Part shown: in pieces, positions 34,299-34,452 of the stretch | Layout of the letters: every line of letters starts with the position of its first letter | Numbering within the stretch: the first letter of the stretch is position 1 | NCBI GenBank assembly: GCA_001275005.1 | Contig: JWZX01001759.1 | Location: 1 to 34,452, forward strand | Source of the DNA: Chrysochromulina tobinii | Lineage: Eukaryota; Haptophyta; Prymnesiales; Chrysochromulinaceae | Length of the DNA stretch: 34,452 bases | Reading direction: 5' to 3' | Notes under the pieces: generated by a model | The model's database searches: none | The model's input: the letters and a program-made list of their open reading frames with translations, nothing else | Told to the model about the DNA's origin: nothing | Program-made: the position numbers and the translations under genes

Positions 34299-34452
34299 TG
34301 GCGAGGGGCTGGGGCTGAGGCACGCCAGCGTTGGCACGAGGTACATGTGGACCTGCTGGTCGGTCCCTCCTGCGAGCAGGCGAGCTGGGCCGCCGCGCTC
34401 GCAAGCGGGCGCCGCCGCGAGACAGAAGAACGAGTAGCTCGCCTCCGAGGCT
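30949..34452 (-). CDS. long WD40-repeat protein, 5' end outside the window
   Basis: Exon 34452-33369 (open to the window edge) joins exon 33273-30949, giving at least 1135 residues. I count about 16 blade-end signatures, among them VVLWDLEKRH, IRIWDLMRF, LLRWSVRPL, VRLWNRADL, VVLWDVPGR, VSIWQEEH, VQLWRPPE, IRVWDARTL, IRVWDFASL, CIVWHLG and IRVWTLRD. At least two seven-bladed propellers are therefore likely. The last four blades are the most canonical (GHRSFVCALAAD, GHRGGLYSLVVH). WD40 propellers are protein-interaction platforms and no enzymatic domain is visible. Between early blades is a poly-Gly run of about 17 from a GGC repeat. An ATG at 34346 exists, but the frame upstream (LLAGGTDQQVHMYL) reads as WD40, so the true start lies beyond the window. 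Confidence 0.85.
33274..33368 (-). repeat. repeat-array intron of the WD40 gene (HTDA|VHALTL)
   Basis: The donor GATGCG|GTGCGC and acceptor GAGCAG|GTGCAC give the WD40 phrase GHTDAVHALTLTPSG. Units are CTGATGGCCT and TGATTGCATG. The box CCCTCATCGG (33292-33301) is displaced 18 nt from the acceptor. The first 18 nt of the intron match the first 18 nt of the downstream exon at 16 positions. Confidence 0.85.
34248..34295 (-). repeat. GGC trinucleotide repeat encoding poly-Gly
   Basis: About 16 GCC/GGC triplets run uninterrupted within the coding sequence of the WD40 protein. They give a flexible loop between SPSP and TVLTAEH. The length is likely to vary between alleles. Confidence 0.85.

Overview
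The window looks like nuclear DNA of a GC-rich unicellular eukaryote, most likely a microalga. A haptophyte-type genome is my best guess, but the sequence alone does not settle the lineage. The evidence is eukaryote-only families (a farnesyltransferase beta subunit, a CDK11-like kinase, a PKG with four cyclic-nucleotide domains, a box C/D snoRNP assembly factor, a UFD1/UBX protein), short spliceosomal introns of about 80-250 bp, strong third-position GC bias, low-complexity Ala/Gly/Pro tracts, and no operons, rRNA, tRNA or transposase.

Fifteen genes are supported, many in divergent pairs. From left to right: a small membrane protein (-); a TPR/EF-hand protein (+); a BCD1/ZNHIT6-like HIT zinc-finger protein (+); a sulfotransferase-like membrane protein (+); FNTB (-) divergent from a CDK11-like kinase (+); a PDZ-IQ protein (-) divergent from a smaller IQ paralogue (+); an unknown protein (+); a 1419-aa AGC kinase (-) divergent from a ZnF-UIM-UBA-like-UFD1-UBX protein (+); a multi-EF-hand protein (+); a PKG (-) divergent from an FkbM-methyltransferase/exostosin fusion (+); and a long WD40 protein (-) that runs off the right edge. 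Calcium and cyclic-nucleotide signalling families are numerous (EF-hands, IQ motifs, PKG, AGC kinase), but nothing shows that they form one pathway.

The most striking signal is in the introns. Six introns in four genes (TPR/EF, AGC kinase x3, PKG, WD40) are built from tandem units of about 10-12 nt (sense CTGATGACCT, CTGATTGCAT, CTGATGGCCT, CCTAATGACCTC). They end in, or near, a shared box CCCTCATCAG that normally supplies the 3' splice site. Most also carry duplicated copies of the flanking exon sequence. In two introns of the AGC kinase a copy of the uninterrupted exon-exon junction sits inside the intron. This looks like an introner-like family that creates introns by inserting a repeat array with long target duplication. 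Each repeat unit also contains a CURAY branch-point consensus. A GC-AG intron (PKG) and an apparent GA-AG intron (TPR/EF) suggest relaxed donor use.

Other points of interest are an 18-nt inverted copy of FNTB exon sequence inside an FNTB intron, a recurrent CTTGACTTGA motif 40-130 nt upstream of four start codons, and unusual domain fusions (UFD1 with UBX; FkbM with exostosin; TPR with EF-hands). Start codons were chosen as ATG. Several open frames extend upstream through non-ATG codons, and those extensions were discarded.
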